In this document: piece by piece, positions 1 through 11,150 of the stretch
How positions within the stretch are numbered: position 1 is the stretch's first letter
How the letters are laid out: the number at the start of each line of letters is the position of its first letter
Assembly (NCBI GenBank): GCA_937891765.1
Contig: CALAGQ010000106.1
Coordinates: 1-32,679 of the forward strand
Direction of reading: 5' to 3'
Source: an uncultured Nitrospina sp.
GTDB taxonomy: Bacteria; Nitrospinota; Nitrospinia; Nitrospinales; VA-1
Length of the DNA: 32,679 nucleotides
Translations under genes and position numbers: made by a program
Notes under the pieces: model-generated
Told to the model about the DNA's origin: nothing
Seen by the model: only the letters and a program-made list of their open reading frames with translations
The model's database searches: none

Positions 1-55
<55 letters not shown>

Positions 56-176
56 CACTTATCACTTTATTGTGATACAGCGCTATCTAGATCGATACCT
101 GCAATGTCTTTGACACCTATTCTTTCTTAATTATTAGGACACTTCAAATTGGAAGTGCGCTTTAAGCCTGATGAAC

Positions 177-253
<77 letters not shown>

Positions 254-294
254 CTCCTAACTGAGTATGAAGTTAAGTCCGGAGATCCCGTAAC

Positions 295-367
295 GGGGGT
301 GTAGCTCAGCTGGGAGAGCGCCTGCCTTGCACGCAGGAGGTCATCGGTTCGAACCCGTTCACCTCCA
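295..367 (+). tRNA. alaT: tRNA-Ala (anticodon TGC)
   Basis: A second complete cloverleaf in the spacer. The acceptor arm GGGGGTG pairs with CACCTCC, with one G-U pair. The anticodon stem CCTGC/GCAGG encloses TGC at 328-330, and the T-arm has GGTTCGAACCC. Unlike the isoleucine tRNA next to it, the 3' CCA is not encoded (bases after the discriminator A are TAC), so it must be added after transcription. Confidence 0.98.
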
Positions 368-427
368 TACTTCGGAATTTGTTAGTGTCTATAAAAGTTT
401 AGAACAGTTTAGATTTGTTTTTAAAAT

Positions 428-457
428 GCCCCTGGCGGGGCGATAGTTCTTTGACAA
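428..457 (+). promoter_or_regulatory. boxB/boxA-like antitermination element in the rRNA spacer
   Basis: A small hairpin, GCCCC-TGGC-GGGGC (428-441), is followed five bases later by GTTCTTTGACAA (446-457), which resembles the rRNA boxA consensus. Hairpin then boxA, just upstream of 23S rRNA, is the arrangement known for Nus-dependent antitermination signals of rRNA operons. The identification rests on motif similarity and position. Confidence 0.6.
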
Positions 458-478
458 TTGAATATAGTTTGAAGTAGC
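451..478 (+). other. 23S processing stem, 5' arm (partner 3537-3563)
   Basis: This segment is complementary to the segment after 23S rRNA (3537-3563). The core CAATTGAAT...TAGTTTGAAG pairs with CTTCAAACTAATTCAATTG with one bulged A and a few G-U pairs. The resulting helix of roughly 26-27 bp would bring both 23S ends together, as in the RNase III processing stalks of other bacteria. Confidence 0.8.
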
Positions 479-491
479 TGAGGATAAATAT

Positions 492-3524
<3,033 letters not shown>

Positions 3525-3536
3525 TTTTTTTTCCCT

Positions 3537-3563
3537 GCTGCTTCAAACTAATTCAATTGTTAA
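3537..3563 (+). other. 23S processing stem, 3' arm (partner 451-478)
   Basis: Complementary to 451-478; see that entry. It lies 13 bases after the predicted 23S 3' end and before 5S rRNA, as expected for a precursor stalk cut by RNase III. Confidence 0.8.
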
Positions 3564-3580
3564 CTTTTTAAATCGGATTT

Positions 3581-3696
3581 TCCGGTTTTGTTAGCGAGAG
3601 GGCCACACCCGTTCTCATTCCGAACACGGAAGTTAAGCCTCTCAGCGCCGATGGTACTGCACGGGCAGCTGTGTGGGAGAGTAGGACGAGGCCGGA
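3581..3696 (+). rRNA. rrf: 5S ribosomal RNA
   Basis: A molecule of about 116 nt with the typical 5S core CCGAACACGGAAGTTAAGCC and CGCCGATGGTACTGC. Helix I closes the ends: TCCGGTTTTG (3581-3590) pairs with CGAGGCCGGA (3687-3696), with G-U pairs. It is the last gene of the rRNA operon. Confidence 0.96.
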
Positions 3697-3705
3697 TTTT
3701 TTATT

Positions 3706-3748
3706 AAACCGCCATTAGCTTTAACGAGCTAATGGCGGTTTTTTTTTC
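3706..3748 (+). terminator. Intrinsic terminator of the rRNA operon
   Basis: A perfect 14-bp stem, AACCGCCATTAGCT / AGCTAATGGCGGTT, has a six-base loop (TTAACG) and runs directly into a tract of T's. It sits ten bases after 5S rRNA and should stop rRNA transcription before the nuo genes. Confidence 0.95.
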
Positions 3749-3907
3749 CCAGCCCCTGCCCTGTCACAAACCTCACTTTCCTCCCCCGGCCCCCTCCTCC
3801 ATTCCCCTGCTTTTTGCTTTTCCTCCCACTTGAAAACCAGCCTCTATCCCCTTTAAAAAGTACCGCTTCCCGCCCTCGGAATTATTAAGAAAATCAACGC
3901 TTTTTCA
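3749..3907. other. Non-coding gap with a pyrimidine-rich stretch
   Basis: The bases between the rRNA terminator and the nuo promoter hold no convincing ORF. About 3745-3830 is strikingly rich in C and T on the plus strand, with runs such as CCTCCCCCGGCCCCCTCCTCC. I see no repeat unit or RNA fold here. Confidence 0.5.
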
Positions 3908-3936
3908 TTGACAAAAACTATAGGCTTGGTTACTAT
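3908..3936 (+). promoter_or_regulatory. Sigma70-type promoter of the nuo operon
   Basis: A perfect -35 box TTGACA (3908-3913) and -10 box TACTAT (3931-3936) are separated by exactly 17 bases. Transcription would start near 3943, leaving a leader of about 175 nt before nuoA. It lies beyond the rRNA terminator, so it would give the complex I genes their own control. Confidence 0.8.
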
Positions 3937-3961
3937 CGCCCTTCTATTTAACCGAGTTTTA

Positions 3962-4102
3962 CCCCTTGGTTCCAAGCTCAGTTAACTGTTTGTTTTTGGG
4001 GAGTTAAGGCGGCTCCGGTTAGGAGGTTCCCGCTTGAATGGGAACACTTTTTGAGTCAGGTGACCGGCCTCATTTAACCGCGTTCATTAAAAACGCCAGG
4101 CC
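3962..4102 (+). promoter_or_regulatory. Structured 5' leader of nuoA
   Basis: The predicted untranslated leader contains several complementary segments. GTTCCC/GGGAAC (4026-4031/4040-4045) forms a hairpin followed by ACTTTTT, like a weak terminator. CCGGTT (4015-4020) can pair with GACCGG (4062-4067), and the overlapping GGCCT (4066-4070) can instead pair with AGGCC (4098-4102) around a GCGTT/AACGC hairpin (4080-4096). The last two pairings exclude each other. I do not recognise a known riboswitch class. Confidence 0.4.
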
Positions 4103-4117
4103 TTTTAAGATAAGCAT

Positions 4118-4474
4118 ATGCTTGAACAATACGCAGGCGCCGCAATCATGTTCCTCCTTGCCATGGGCATTGCCTGTGGCATGATCGTCATGACTTCCCT
4201 CTTGGGTCCCAAAAGGAAGTTCGCCGACAAAATGGAACCCTTTGAATGTGGCGAAAGCCAGTTGGTGTCCCCTCACCAACGATTCTCCGTCAAGTTTTAC
4301 CTGGTGGCGGTTTTATTCGTCCTGTTTGATATAGAAGCCATTTTCTTTTTCCCTTGGGCCATTCTGTTTAGAAGGTTGGGAATGTTCGGCTTTATAGAAA
4401 TGCTTTTGTTTATCCTCATTCTCGGCATCGGTCTTTTGTATGTCTGGAAACGGGGCGGGCTGGATTGGGAGTGA
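4118..4474 (+). CDS. nuoA: NADH-quinone oxidoreductase subunit A
   Basis: A small membrane subunit of respiratory complex I that helps join the quinone-reducing arm to the membrane arm. At 118 aa it has the normal length. Three hydrophobic segments are visible (about residues 7-29, 60-85 and 88-110). The family marks PFECGE, with the conserved Cys near residue 44 in the loop, and FDIEAIFFFPWA are present. The ATG has only a weak ribosome binding site. It heads the operon, but the next gene is nuoC, with nuoB missing from its usual place. The 129-bp gap that follows is unusual for this otherwise tightly packed operon. Confidence 0.96.
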   Translation: MLEQYAGAAIMFLLAMGIACGMIVMTSLLGPKRKFADKMEPFECGESQLVSPHQRFSVKFYLVAVLFVLFDIEAIFFFPWAILFRRLGMFGFIEMLLFILILGIGLLYVWKRGGLDWE

Positions 4475-4603
4475 CCCTCTAACGAGGGAGGCGAATAGCT
4501 ATGGCTTGCTAATCTGCCAACACGATTGAGCGCAGTAAAGGTTATTGCAATTTGTTTCCAGCGTCACGCTGGGGTTTGTCTGAACACTATTTAGAAAAAA
4601 CTT
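4475..4603 (+). other. nuoA-nuoC gap with hairpins and an abortive start site
   Basis: This 129-bp gap lies where nuoB normally sits. It carries two perfect short hairpins, CCCTC-TAAC-GAGGG (4475-4488) and CCAGCG-TCA-CGCTGG (4558-4572). A good ribosome binding site, GGGAGG (4486-4491), is followed nine bases later by ATG GCT TGC TAA (4501-4512), a start codon with only two further codons. No NuoB-like reading frame or recognisable remnant is seen. It could be a deletion scar, a control site or an mRNA processing site. Confidence 0.45.
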
Positions 4604-5089
4604 ATGTCTGATAAAAAAATCATTGAACGCATAAAGGGACAATACGCCGCTGTGGTGATAGACAGCCATGACTTTCGCGATGACCAAACCGTCACTGTGA
4701 AGAAAAACTGTGGTGGCGGGTTCTTCAAGTTCCTGCGCGACGATCCTGAGCTGGCGTTCAATTTTTTGATGGATATTACAGCGGTCGATTATCTCGCCAA
4801 AAAGGATGAGCGATTTGAGGTGGTCTACCATTTATATTCTCTCAAACACAATCACCGCCTACGGGTGAAAATTCCCGTATCGGCAGAAGACTGCAGTGCC
4901 GACTCGATAACCGCTTTATGGAAAACGGCAAACTGGTATGAACGCGAAATCTGGGACATGTATGGCATCAAGTTTCGTGACCATCCCAACTTAAGACGAA
5001 TTCTGCTCTACGAGGAATTTAAGGGACATCCTTTACGCAAAGATTATCCCATCAACAAACGGCAGCCCCTGATCGGGCCGCTGAATTAG
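4604..5089 (+). CDS. nuoC: NADH-quinone oxidoreductase subunit C
   Basis: The 30-kDa-type subunit of the complex I peripheral arm, which normally sits against NuoD and NuoB. The 161-aa protein is a stand-alone NuoC, not the NuoCD fusion of enterobacteria. Conserved C-terminal signatures are present: WYEREIWDMYGI, HPNLRRILL and GHPLRKDYP. nuoD would be expected immediately downstream, but nuoH follows after 9 bases. The start ATG lacks a strong ribosome binding site. Since NuoC has no known role without NuoB and NuoD, those must be encoded elsewhere if this complex works. Confidence 0.95.
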   Translation: MSDKKIIERIKGQYAAVVIDSHDFRDDQTVTVKKNCGGGFFKFLRDDPELAFNFLMDITAVDYLAKKDERFEVVYHLYSLKHNHRLRVKIPVSAEDCSADSITALWKTANWYEREIWDMYGIKFRDHPNLRRILLYEEFKGHPLRKDYPINKRQPLIGPLN

Positions 5090-5098
5090 AGAAAAACC

Positions 5099-6175
5099 AT
5101 GTGGGTCGATTTACTCATTACGCTGGTTAAAATCCTGTTCGTCTTCGCGGTCACCGTTGGCTTTTTTGCTCCGGTTCTGACCTGGGTGGAACGAAAACAG
5201 AGCGCCCTCATGCAGGACCGCATCGGAGCCAACCGCGCCGATATCATGGGCTTCACCGCGTTGGGTCTTTTCCACATCATTGCCGACGCGTTGAAGATGT
5301 TCACCAAGGAAGATTTTATTCCGGATGGAGCCAACAGGGTTCTTCACACCATCAGCCCAATCATAGCTCTGGTTCCCGCCCTTCTGACTTTTGCAGTCGT
5401 GCCTTTTGGCGGACACTACAACCTGTTCGGTAAAGATGTCCATCTCGTCATTTCAGATCTCGATGTCGGACTCCTTTTCGTATTTGCCATTGCATCCTTG
5501 GCAACCTACGGCTATGTCATCGCCGGTTGGAGCTCCAACAATAACTGGTCGCTTCTGGGTTCCATGCGAACGGCATCACAAATGATTTCTTATGAAGTCA
5601 CCATGGGCCTCACCATCATCGGCGTTCTCATGGTTTATGGTTCCATGAAACTGACTGACATTGGCGCCATCCAAGAAAACTTCTGGATGTGGGGAATCTT
5701 TCTCCAGCCTGTTGGGTTTTTCATGTTCCTGACCGCGTCCATTGCCGAGAACAAACGTATCCCCTTCGATGCTCCAGAGGCGGAGTCGGAACTGGTTGCA
5801 GGTTACTTCACTGAATACAGTGGTCTCAAGTTCGGCATGTTTTTCATGGCCGAGTTTATCGAAATGGTCACGATCGGCGCGATCATGACTATTTTATTTT
5901 TAGGCGCGTGGCATATTCCGTTTTTATCGTCCGCCACGTTACTTTCCTGGTTTGACTTTCTCGGCACTACGGGTTCGAACCTGGTTCTGATGCTGATTCA
6001 TGTTGGCGTGTTTTTTGCCAAGGTGTGTTTCTTTATCTGGTTGCAGATGATTATTCGGTGGACACTTCCCCGATTCCGTTACGACCAGATCATGAAGCTG
6101 GGTTGGAAGATTCTTCTTCCTCTGTCCCTGGCAAATATTCTCGTTACCGGGCTTGTAATCCTGGCGCTGAATTAA
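5099..6175 (+). CDS. nuoH: NADH-quinone oxidoreductase subunit H
   Basis: The membrane subunit that carries much of the quinone entry channel at the junction of the two arms of complex I. It has 358 aa and about eight hydrophobic helices. Diagnostic motifs are WVERKQSALMQDRIGANRA near residue 30 and the strongly conserved PFDAPEAESELVAGYFTEYS loop near residue 220. The ATG follows nuoC by 9 bases and the stop is followed by the nuoI ribosome binding site, so the genes are clearly co-transcribed. Confidence 0.97.
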   Translation: MWVDLLITLVKILFVFAVTVGFFAPVLTWVERKQSALMQDRIGANRADIMGFTALGLFHIIADALKMFTKEDFIPDGANRVLHTISPIIALVPALLTFAVVPFGGHYNLFGKDVHLVISDLDVGLLFVFAIASLATYGYVIAGWSSNNNWSLLGSMRTASQMISYEVTMGLTIIGVLMVYGSMKLTDIGAIQENFWMWGIFLQPVGFFMFLTASIAENKRIPFDAPEAESELVAGYFTEYSGLKFGMFFMAEFIEMVTIGAIMTILFLGAWHIPFLSSATLLSWFDFLGTTGSNLVLMLIHVGVFFAKVCFFIWLQMIIRWTLPRFRYDQIMKLGWKILLPLSLANILVTGLVILALN

Positions 6176-6186
6176 GGAGTGCGCTC

Positions 6187-6756
6187 ATGGCTTATTATGT
6201 AAATAGAAATATAAAGATGACTTGGTGGGAACGGTCTTACATCCCCGAAATTATAAAAGGGATGTGGCTCACCTCTCGACGCTTCTTTTATAACTTGTTT
6301 GGATTCATTCCTTTTTTCCTCGGCACGGAAAAGGATAGAAGGATCATGACCGTGTATTATCCGGAAGAACAGGTTCAGTATCCGATCGCTTACCGGGGCC
6401 GACCGGTTCTGGCGCAGAACGAGGACGGACAACCGGCCTGCGTTGCCTGTGGCCTTTGCGAAATCGCCTGCCCGGCCTATTGCATTCATATTGAACCGGG
6501 ACAGAACTCCGGCAAACAGAACCAGTACGAAAGATGGCCAGATGTGTTCAACATCGATTACGCCATTTGTATTTTTTGTGGAAACTGCGAAGAAGCCTGT
6601 CCGGAAGAAGCCATCTTCATGAGTGACGATTGCGAAATATCCATGTTGGATCGTAAACAAATGCTTTATACCAAGGAACAACTTTTAACACCGGTTGCTG
6701 ATTTGCAAAAACGCATTGAATTCACCCGAAACATGTACGCAAAATGGAACTACTAA
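6187..6756 (+). CDS. nuoI: NADH-quinone oxidoreductase subunit I (2x 4Fe-4S)
   Basis: A ferredoxin-like subunit of complex I carrying iron-sulfur clusters N6a and N6b, the electron path to the terminal cluster in NuoB. Two complete cluster motifs are visible: CVACGLCEIACP (Cys 85, 88, 91 and 95) and CIFCGNCEEACP (Cys 128, 131, 134 and 138). The frame is open to 6025, but ATG 6187 is chosen because AAGGAG sits 7 bases upstream, just after the nuoH stop, and it gives a normal 189-aa protein. It overlaps nuoJ by 13 bases. It is the only Fe-S subunit encoded in this cluster. Confidence 0.97.
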   Translation: MAYYVNRNIKMTWWERSYIPEIIKGMWLTSRRFFYNLFGFIPFFLGTEKDRRIMTVYYPEEQVQYPIAYRGRPVLAQNEDGQPACVACGLCEIACPAYCIHIEPGQNSGKQNQYERWPDVFNIDYAICIFCGNCEEACPEEAIFMSDDCEISMLDRKQMLYTKEQLLTPVADLQKRIEFTRNMYAKWNY

Positions 6757-7253
6757 TCTTTTATCCGCTGGCCGGGTTTTGTGTGGTGCTTGCCCTGGGC
6801 GTTGTCTTTAACAACAGCCCTGTGGGTTCAGCCATCTCACTGATCGGCATGATGCTTGGCCTGTCCGGCGTATTTGTTTTGCAACAGGCGCATTTCATCG
6901 CTATTTTGCAGATCATTATTTACGCCGGGGCCATTATGGTTCTGTTCATGTTCGTGATCATGCTGCTTAACTTGAAAAAAGGCGATGACGCAGGCTGGAT
7001 CGCCAGAGAGCGCAATTTACTGCTCTCGGTTTTGACCGGACTTCTGGCCGTAGGAATTCTATATAAGATTTCAGACGTTCTGTTTTCGGCGCAAATGGAT
7101 ACACCCGCAACCCTCCCCGACAGTTTTGGGACGGTGGCTAATATTGGTGAAACTTTGTTTACGGATTTCGTGCTTCCTTTTGAGGTTGCATCAATTCTTT
7201 TACTGGCGGCTATGGTCGGGGCAGTGGTCCTGGCTAAAACTAAACTGGACTGA
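6744..7253 (+). CDS. nuoJ: NADH-quinone oxidoreductase subunit J
   Basis: A membrane-arm subunit of complex I, 169 aa with five hydrophobic segments. The third-helix signature [18 protein letters not shown] (about residues 59-76) is typical of NuoJ, which contains the pi-bulge region that couples quinone reduction to proton pumping. It starts inside the end of nuoI (13-base overlap) and its stop is two bases before the nuoK start, indicating translational coupling. Confidence 0.95.
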   Translation: MELLIFYPLAGFCVVLALGVVFNNSPVGSAISLIGMMLGLSGVFVLQQAHFIAILQIIIYAGAIMVLFMFVIMLLNLKKGDDAGWIARERNLLLSVLTGLLAVGILYKISDVLFSAQMDTPATLPDSFGTVANIGETLFTDFVLPFEVASILLLAAMVGAVVLAKTKLD

Positions 7254-7255
7254 CA

Positions 7256-7570
7256 ATGTTCGAAGGCACTGTTCCCTTATCGCATTACTTGATGTTGAGC
7301 GCGACTCTGTTCGTGATCGGAATCGTCGGCGTCTTGATACGCAGAAACGTCATCGTTGTGTTCATGTCTATTGAAATCATGTTGAACGCTGTAAATATTT
7401 CGCTAATTGCGTTTGACAACTACATGAACCTTTCGAGCGGACAGATTTTTAGTTTTATGGTGATGTGTGTCGCCGCCGCCGAAGTTTCGGTTGGACTGGC
7501 AATCATCATTGCATTGCATCGGAATAAACCGACTGTCAATCTCGACGAATTTAACCTGTTGAAGTGGTAA
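7256..7570 (+). CDS. nuoK: NADH-quinone oxidoreductase subunit K
   Basis: A small three-helix membrane subunit of complex I, with 104 aa as usual. The two buried glutamates needed for proton transfer are visible in the helix motifs [12 protein letters not shown] (second helix) and [13 protein letters not shown] (third helix). It begins two bases after the nuoJ stop (TGACAATG) and is followed seven bases later by nuoL. Confidence 0.97.
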   Translation: MFEGTVPLSHYLMLSATLFVIGIVGVLIRRNVIVVFMSIEIMLNAVNISLIAFDNYMNLSSGQIFSFMVMCVAAAEVSVGLAIIIALHRNKPTVNLDEFNLLKW

Positions 7571-7577
7571 AAACGGT

Positions 7578-9545
7578 ATGCTGCTAAAATTGACCTGCTT
7601 GGTCCCTCTTTTTCCGTTGATCGGATCCATCATCAACGGTTTTTTTGGGTTGAAGATTGGCAAAAACGCCGTTGGGCTTATTGCTTGCGGCAGTATTGGC
7701 CTGTCTTTTTTGACCTCTGTCCTGATCTATATCGGATACATCATGTTACCGGAAGGGCAGCACGTATTTGAGCAGGTTGTCTGGACTTGGTTCGGGGCCG
7801 GTGACTTCAACGTTGATTTCGGTTTTCAGATCGATCCTCTCACTCTGGTCATGATGTTTGTTGTGACCGGTGTAGGTTTCATCATCCATGTCTATTCCAT
7901 CGGCTACATGCATGAGGAATACAGCTACTACAGGTTCTTTGCTTACTTCAACCTGTTCGCCTCTGCCATGCTCCTTCTCGTCATGGGCAACAACTTCCTG
8001 CTCATGTTCATCGGCTGGGAAGGCGTGGGGTGTTGTTCCTATTTTCTCATTGGCTATTATTTCGAGAAGAAGTCGGCGTGCGATGCTGGCACCAAAGCAT
8101 TCATCGTCAATCGTGTGGGTGATTTTGCCTTTCTCTTGGCGGTCATGTACATCTTCAATATTTTTGGCACCGTCGATTTCACCGATGTCATGCACGCCGC
8201 TCCGGAAAAACTGATCTATGGTGGAGAAATAGCAACCATCATCACCATGTTGCTGTTTGTCGGCGCGACAGGTAAATCGGCACAGATTCCGCTTTACACC
8301 TGGCTCCCGGATGCTATGGAAGGTCCGACACCGGTCAGCGCCCTGATCCACGCGGCCACCATGGTCACGGCGGGGGTCTATATGGTCGTCCGCTGCAACG
8401 TGTTGTTCAACCTGGCGCCGCTGACCATGACCACGGTTGCGTTCATCGGCGGAGGCACTGCGGTGATGGCCGCGACCATCGGCATGACACAATTCGATAT
8501 CAAACGTGTTCTGGCCTATTCCACCGTCAGTCAGATCGGCTATATGTTCCTGGCTTGTGGTGTTGGCGCTTACACCGCCGCGATCTTCCATCTCGTGACC
8601 CATGCATTCTTTAAGGCCTGTCTCTTTCTGGGTTCCGGTAGCGTCATTCACGGCATTCATGGCGAACAGGACATGCGTAAGATGGGCGGACTCAAAAGTC
8701 ATATGCCAGTCACCTATTGGACATTCCTGGTTTCAACTCTGGCGATTGCTGGAATATTTCCGTTAGCAGGCTTCTTCAGTAAAGACGAGATTCTGTATCA
8801 CTCCTTAATGGATGGAAATATTATATTCTGGGGCATGGGGATTTCTGCCGCCCTGCTGACCGCGTTTTACATGTTCCGACTGGTGTTCATGACTTTCCAT
8901 GGCGAATCACGGGTAGACCCATCTGTCCACCCTCATGAATCTCCGAAAGTGATGACCATGCCACTGGTGGTTCTGGCTGGGCTCGCCGCCGTGGGTGGTT
9001 TGCTGGGTGTCCCACTCATTCACGGTTGGCATATCCTGCATAACTGGCTTGAGCCGGTTCTCCATTTTGATCTTGCCAACGCACTGCAACATTCCGAGCA
9101 TATGCTACATGAGGCAGGTCGACACGCCCCTTCCTGGGCGCACTTACTTGAACCGAAAGAACACAACGTCTGGATCGAATCTGGGTTGATGCTGTTTTCC
9201 CTTGTTGTCGCTATCATCGGAATTGCCAGTGCCTACATATTTTATATCAAGCGTCCTGACCTGCCGGCGAAATTCACTGAGGGACAGTGGGGATTCGACC
9301 TGGTACAAAACAAATATTATGTGGACGAACTTTATGACGATGCAATTGTGCAACCTACTGTCGAAGGTTCCAAGCTGTTATGGAAAGAATGTGATGCCAA
9401 GGCCATTGATGGTGCCGTGAACGGCGCCGCCAGCACCATCGGCTGGTTCAGCCGTCAGGCTCAGGTGTTCCAGTCCGGTTTCGTGCGCAATTACGCCTTA
9501 TTTATTGTTGTTGGATTTATTAGTCTTTTGCTGGTGATGTTTTAA
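7578..9545 (+). CDS. nuoL: NADH-quinone oxidoreductase subunit L
   Basis: The largest antiporter-like proton-pumping subunit at the far end of the membrane arm. It has 655 aa. Family motifs are in order: GWEGVGCCSYFLIGYY with the conserved helix-5 glutamate, GKSAQIPLYTWLPDAMEGPT with the helix-7 lysine, HAATMVTAGVYM, and VTHAFFKACLFLGSGSVIH. The C-terminal third carries the region expected to form the lateral helix and final transmembrane helix. The stop codon directly abuts the nuoM ATG. Confidence 0.97.
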   Translation: MLLKLTCLVPLFPLIGSIINGFFGLKIGKNAVGLIACGSIGLSFLTSVLIYIGYIMLPEGQHVFEQVVWTWFGAGDFNVDFGFQIDPLTLVMMFVVTGVGFIIHVYSIGYMHEEYSYYRFFAYFNLFASAMLLLVMGNNFLLMFIGWEGVGCCSYFLIGYYFEKKSACDAGTKAFIVNRVGDFAFLLAVMYIFNIFGTVDFTDVMHAAPEKLIYGGEIATIITMLLFVGATGKSAQIPLYTWLPDAMEGPTPVSALIHAATMVTAGVYMVVRCNVLFNLAPLTMTTVAFIGGGTAVMAATIGMTQFDIKRVLAYSTVSQIGYMFLACGVGAYTAAIFHLVTHAFFKACLFLGSGSVIHGIHGEQDMRKMGGLKSHMPVTYWTFLVSTLAIAGIFPLAGFFSKDEILYHSLMDGNIIFWGMGISAALLTAFYMFRLVFMTFHGESRVDPSVHPHESPKVMTMPLVVLAGLAAVGGLLGVPLIHGWHILHNWLEPVLHFDLANALQHSEHMLHEAGRHAPSWAHLLEPKEHNVWIESGLMLFSLVVAIIGIASAYIFYIKRPDLPAKFTEGQWGFDLVQNKYYVDELYDDAIVQPTVEGSKLLWKECDAKAIDGAVNGAASTIGWFSRQAQVFQSGFVRNYALFIVVGFISLLLVMF

Positions 9546-11147
9546 ATGTTCTTAACCTTTATCACATTTCTGCCGTTCGTCGGAGCGGTGTTCCTGGCTT
9601 TCATGCCAAAGGAAAATGAAAACGCGATCAAGCAGACCGCTGTCGCTGTCGCGTTGACAGATTTTCTGCTCTCGTTGTTGTTGTGGACGAATTTCGACAA
9701 CACCACCCATAAGATGCAGTTCGGCTTGAACATTCCCTGGATCGAAGCTTGGGGCATCAACTACCATGTCGGTCTGGATGGCATTTCACTGCTCCTTTAT
9801 GTGATGACCACCTTCCTGACCCTGATCTGCATCATCGCGTCCTGGGATGTCAAAAAACATATCCGCGAATACATGATGGCCATGCTGGCTCTTTCAACCG
9901 GCATGCTGGGAGTTTTCATCGCCCTTGACCTTTTCATGTTTTATGTTTTCTGGGAGTTCCAATTGGTTCCCATGTATATCATTGTTGGTGTATGGGGAGG
10001 CCCGCGCCGAATTTATGCATCCATCAAATTTTTCCTGTTCACCGCTGTAGGCTCGCTACTCATGCTGGTAGCCATCATCTGGATTTATTTCCATATTCAG
10101 CAAACGACCGGGGTCGCCACGGCAGACATTCTTTATATTACCGAACACCTTGATGTCTCTCTGGACGTACAGAAGTGGCTGTGGATGGCCTTCTTTCTGG
10201 CTTTTGCCATCAAAGTGCCAATGTTCCCGTTCCACACTTGGTTGCCAGACGCACACGTTGAAGCACCAACCGCAGGCTCCGTCATTCTGGCAGGTGTCCT
10301 GCTGAAAATGGGAACCTATGGATTCCTGCGTTTCAACCTGCCCTTCTTCCCTCAGGCTTCCTATGAGTTTGTTCCCATGGTGGCCTGGCTGGCGATCATC
10401 GGAATCATTTACGGCGCACTGGTAGCCATGGTGCAGGAAGACCTGAAGAAATTGGTTGCCTATTCCAGCGTCAGCCATCTCGGATTTGTTATGCTGGGAA
10501 TTTTCGCGCTGAATCCTTATGGAATCCAGGGCGCCTTGATCCAGAACATCAATCACGGCATCAGCACCGGCGCGCTCTTCCTTTTGGTCGGTATCCTCTA
10601 CGACCGACGCCATACAAGATTGATTACTGAGTTTGGTGGTCTGGCTAAAATCATGCCGAAGTACACGATTTGTTTCATGATCGCGGCATTGTCATCGATC
10701 GGACTACCGGGGATGAACGGGTTTGTCGGGGAGTTTCTGGTGCTACTGGGAATATTCCAGGTTAACGGACTCTGGGCGGCCTTCGCCACTTCAGGAGTCA
10801 TCCTTGCCGCCTGCTACATCCTGTGGATGTTCCAACGCGTCATGTTCCTGGAATTGAAAAATCCAAAAAACATGGAACTCAAGGATATGAATACTCGGGA
10901 ACTGATCACCATCGTTCCCTTGATCGTTTTAATTTTCTGGATCGGTTTGTATCCCAAACCTTTCATGAACACGTTTGACGCATCGGTCACGCACCTGGTC
11001 TCTAAAGTGAACCCGGACAATTTCCGGCCTCACCAGGAACACAAGAGTGACTCTCACGGGGAGCACACTCAACTCCTCACCCCAAATGAAATGGCAAGTT
11101 TGAACCATAAGCTTCAAATGCCCAACAAAGTTTTGATTAAGGAATAA
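9546..11147 (+). CDS. nuoM: NADH-quinone oxidoreductase subunit M
   Basis: The second antiporter-like proton-pumping subunit of complex I, 533 aa. Visible motifs are YVFWEFQLVPMYIIVGVWGG with the conserved helix-5 glutamate, KVPMFPFHTWLPDAHVEAPT, GSVILAGVLLKMGTYGFLR and VAYSSVSHLGFVMLG. The C-terminal 40 or so residues are a hydrophilic, His- and Glu-containing tail (QEHKSDSHGEHTQ). There is one copy of nuoM here, so this is not the two-NuoM arrangement known from some nitrite oxidisers. The ATG touches the nuoL stop. Confidence 0.97.
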   Translation: MFLTFITFLPFVGAVFLAFMPKENENAIKQTAVAVALTDFLLSLLLWTNFDNTTHKMQFGLNIPWIEAWGINYHVGLDGISLLLYVMTTFLTLICIIASWDVKKHIREYMMAMLALSTGMLGVFIALDLFMFYVFWEFQLVPMYIIVGVWGGPRRIYASIKFFLFTAVGSLLMLVAIIWIYFHIQQTTGVATADILYITEHLDVSLDVQKWLWMAFFLAFAIKVPMFPFHTWLPDAHVEAPTAGSVILAGVLLKMGTYGFLRFNLPFFPQASYEFVPMVAWLAIIGIIYGALVAMVQEDLKKLVAYSSVSHLGFVMLGIFALNPYGIQGALIQNINHGISTGALFLLVGILYDRRHTRLITEFGGLAKIMPKYTICFMIAALSSIGLPGMNGFVGEFLVLLGIFQVNGLWAAFATSGVILAACYILWMFQRVMFLELKNPKNMELKDMNTRELITIVPLIVLIFWIGLYPKPFMNTFDASVTHLVSKVNPDNFRPHQEHKSDSHGEHTQLLTPNEMASLNHKLQMPNKVLIKE

Positions 11148-11150
11148 ACT

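Noticed and set aside
6025..6186. Upstream extension of nuoI
   Set aside because: It would overlap nuoH by 150 bases; a strong ribosome binding site selects ATG 6187, giving the normal protein length.
7746..8702. A 318-aa minus-strand ORF
   Set aside because: It is antisense to nuoL, whose motifs cover the region; its His/Asp/Glu-rich, low-hydrophobic composition is what the complement of a membrane-protein gene gives.
10056..10613. A 185-aa minus-strand ORF
   Set aside because: Antisense shadow of nuoM.
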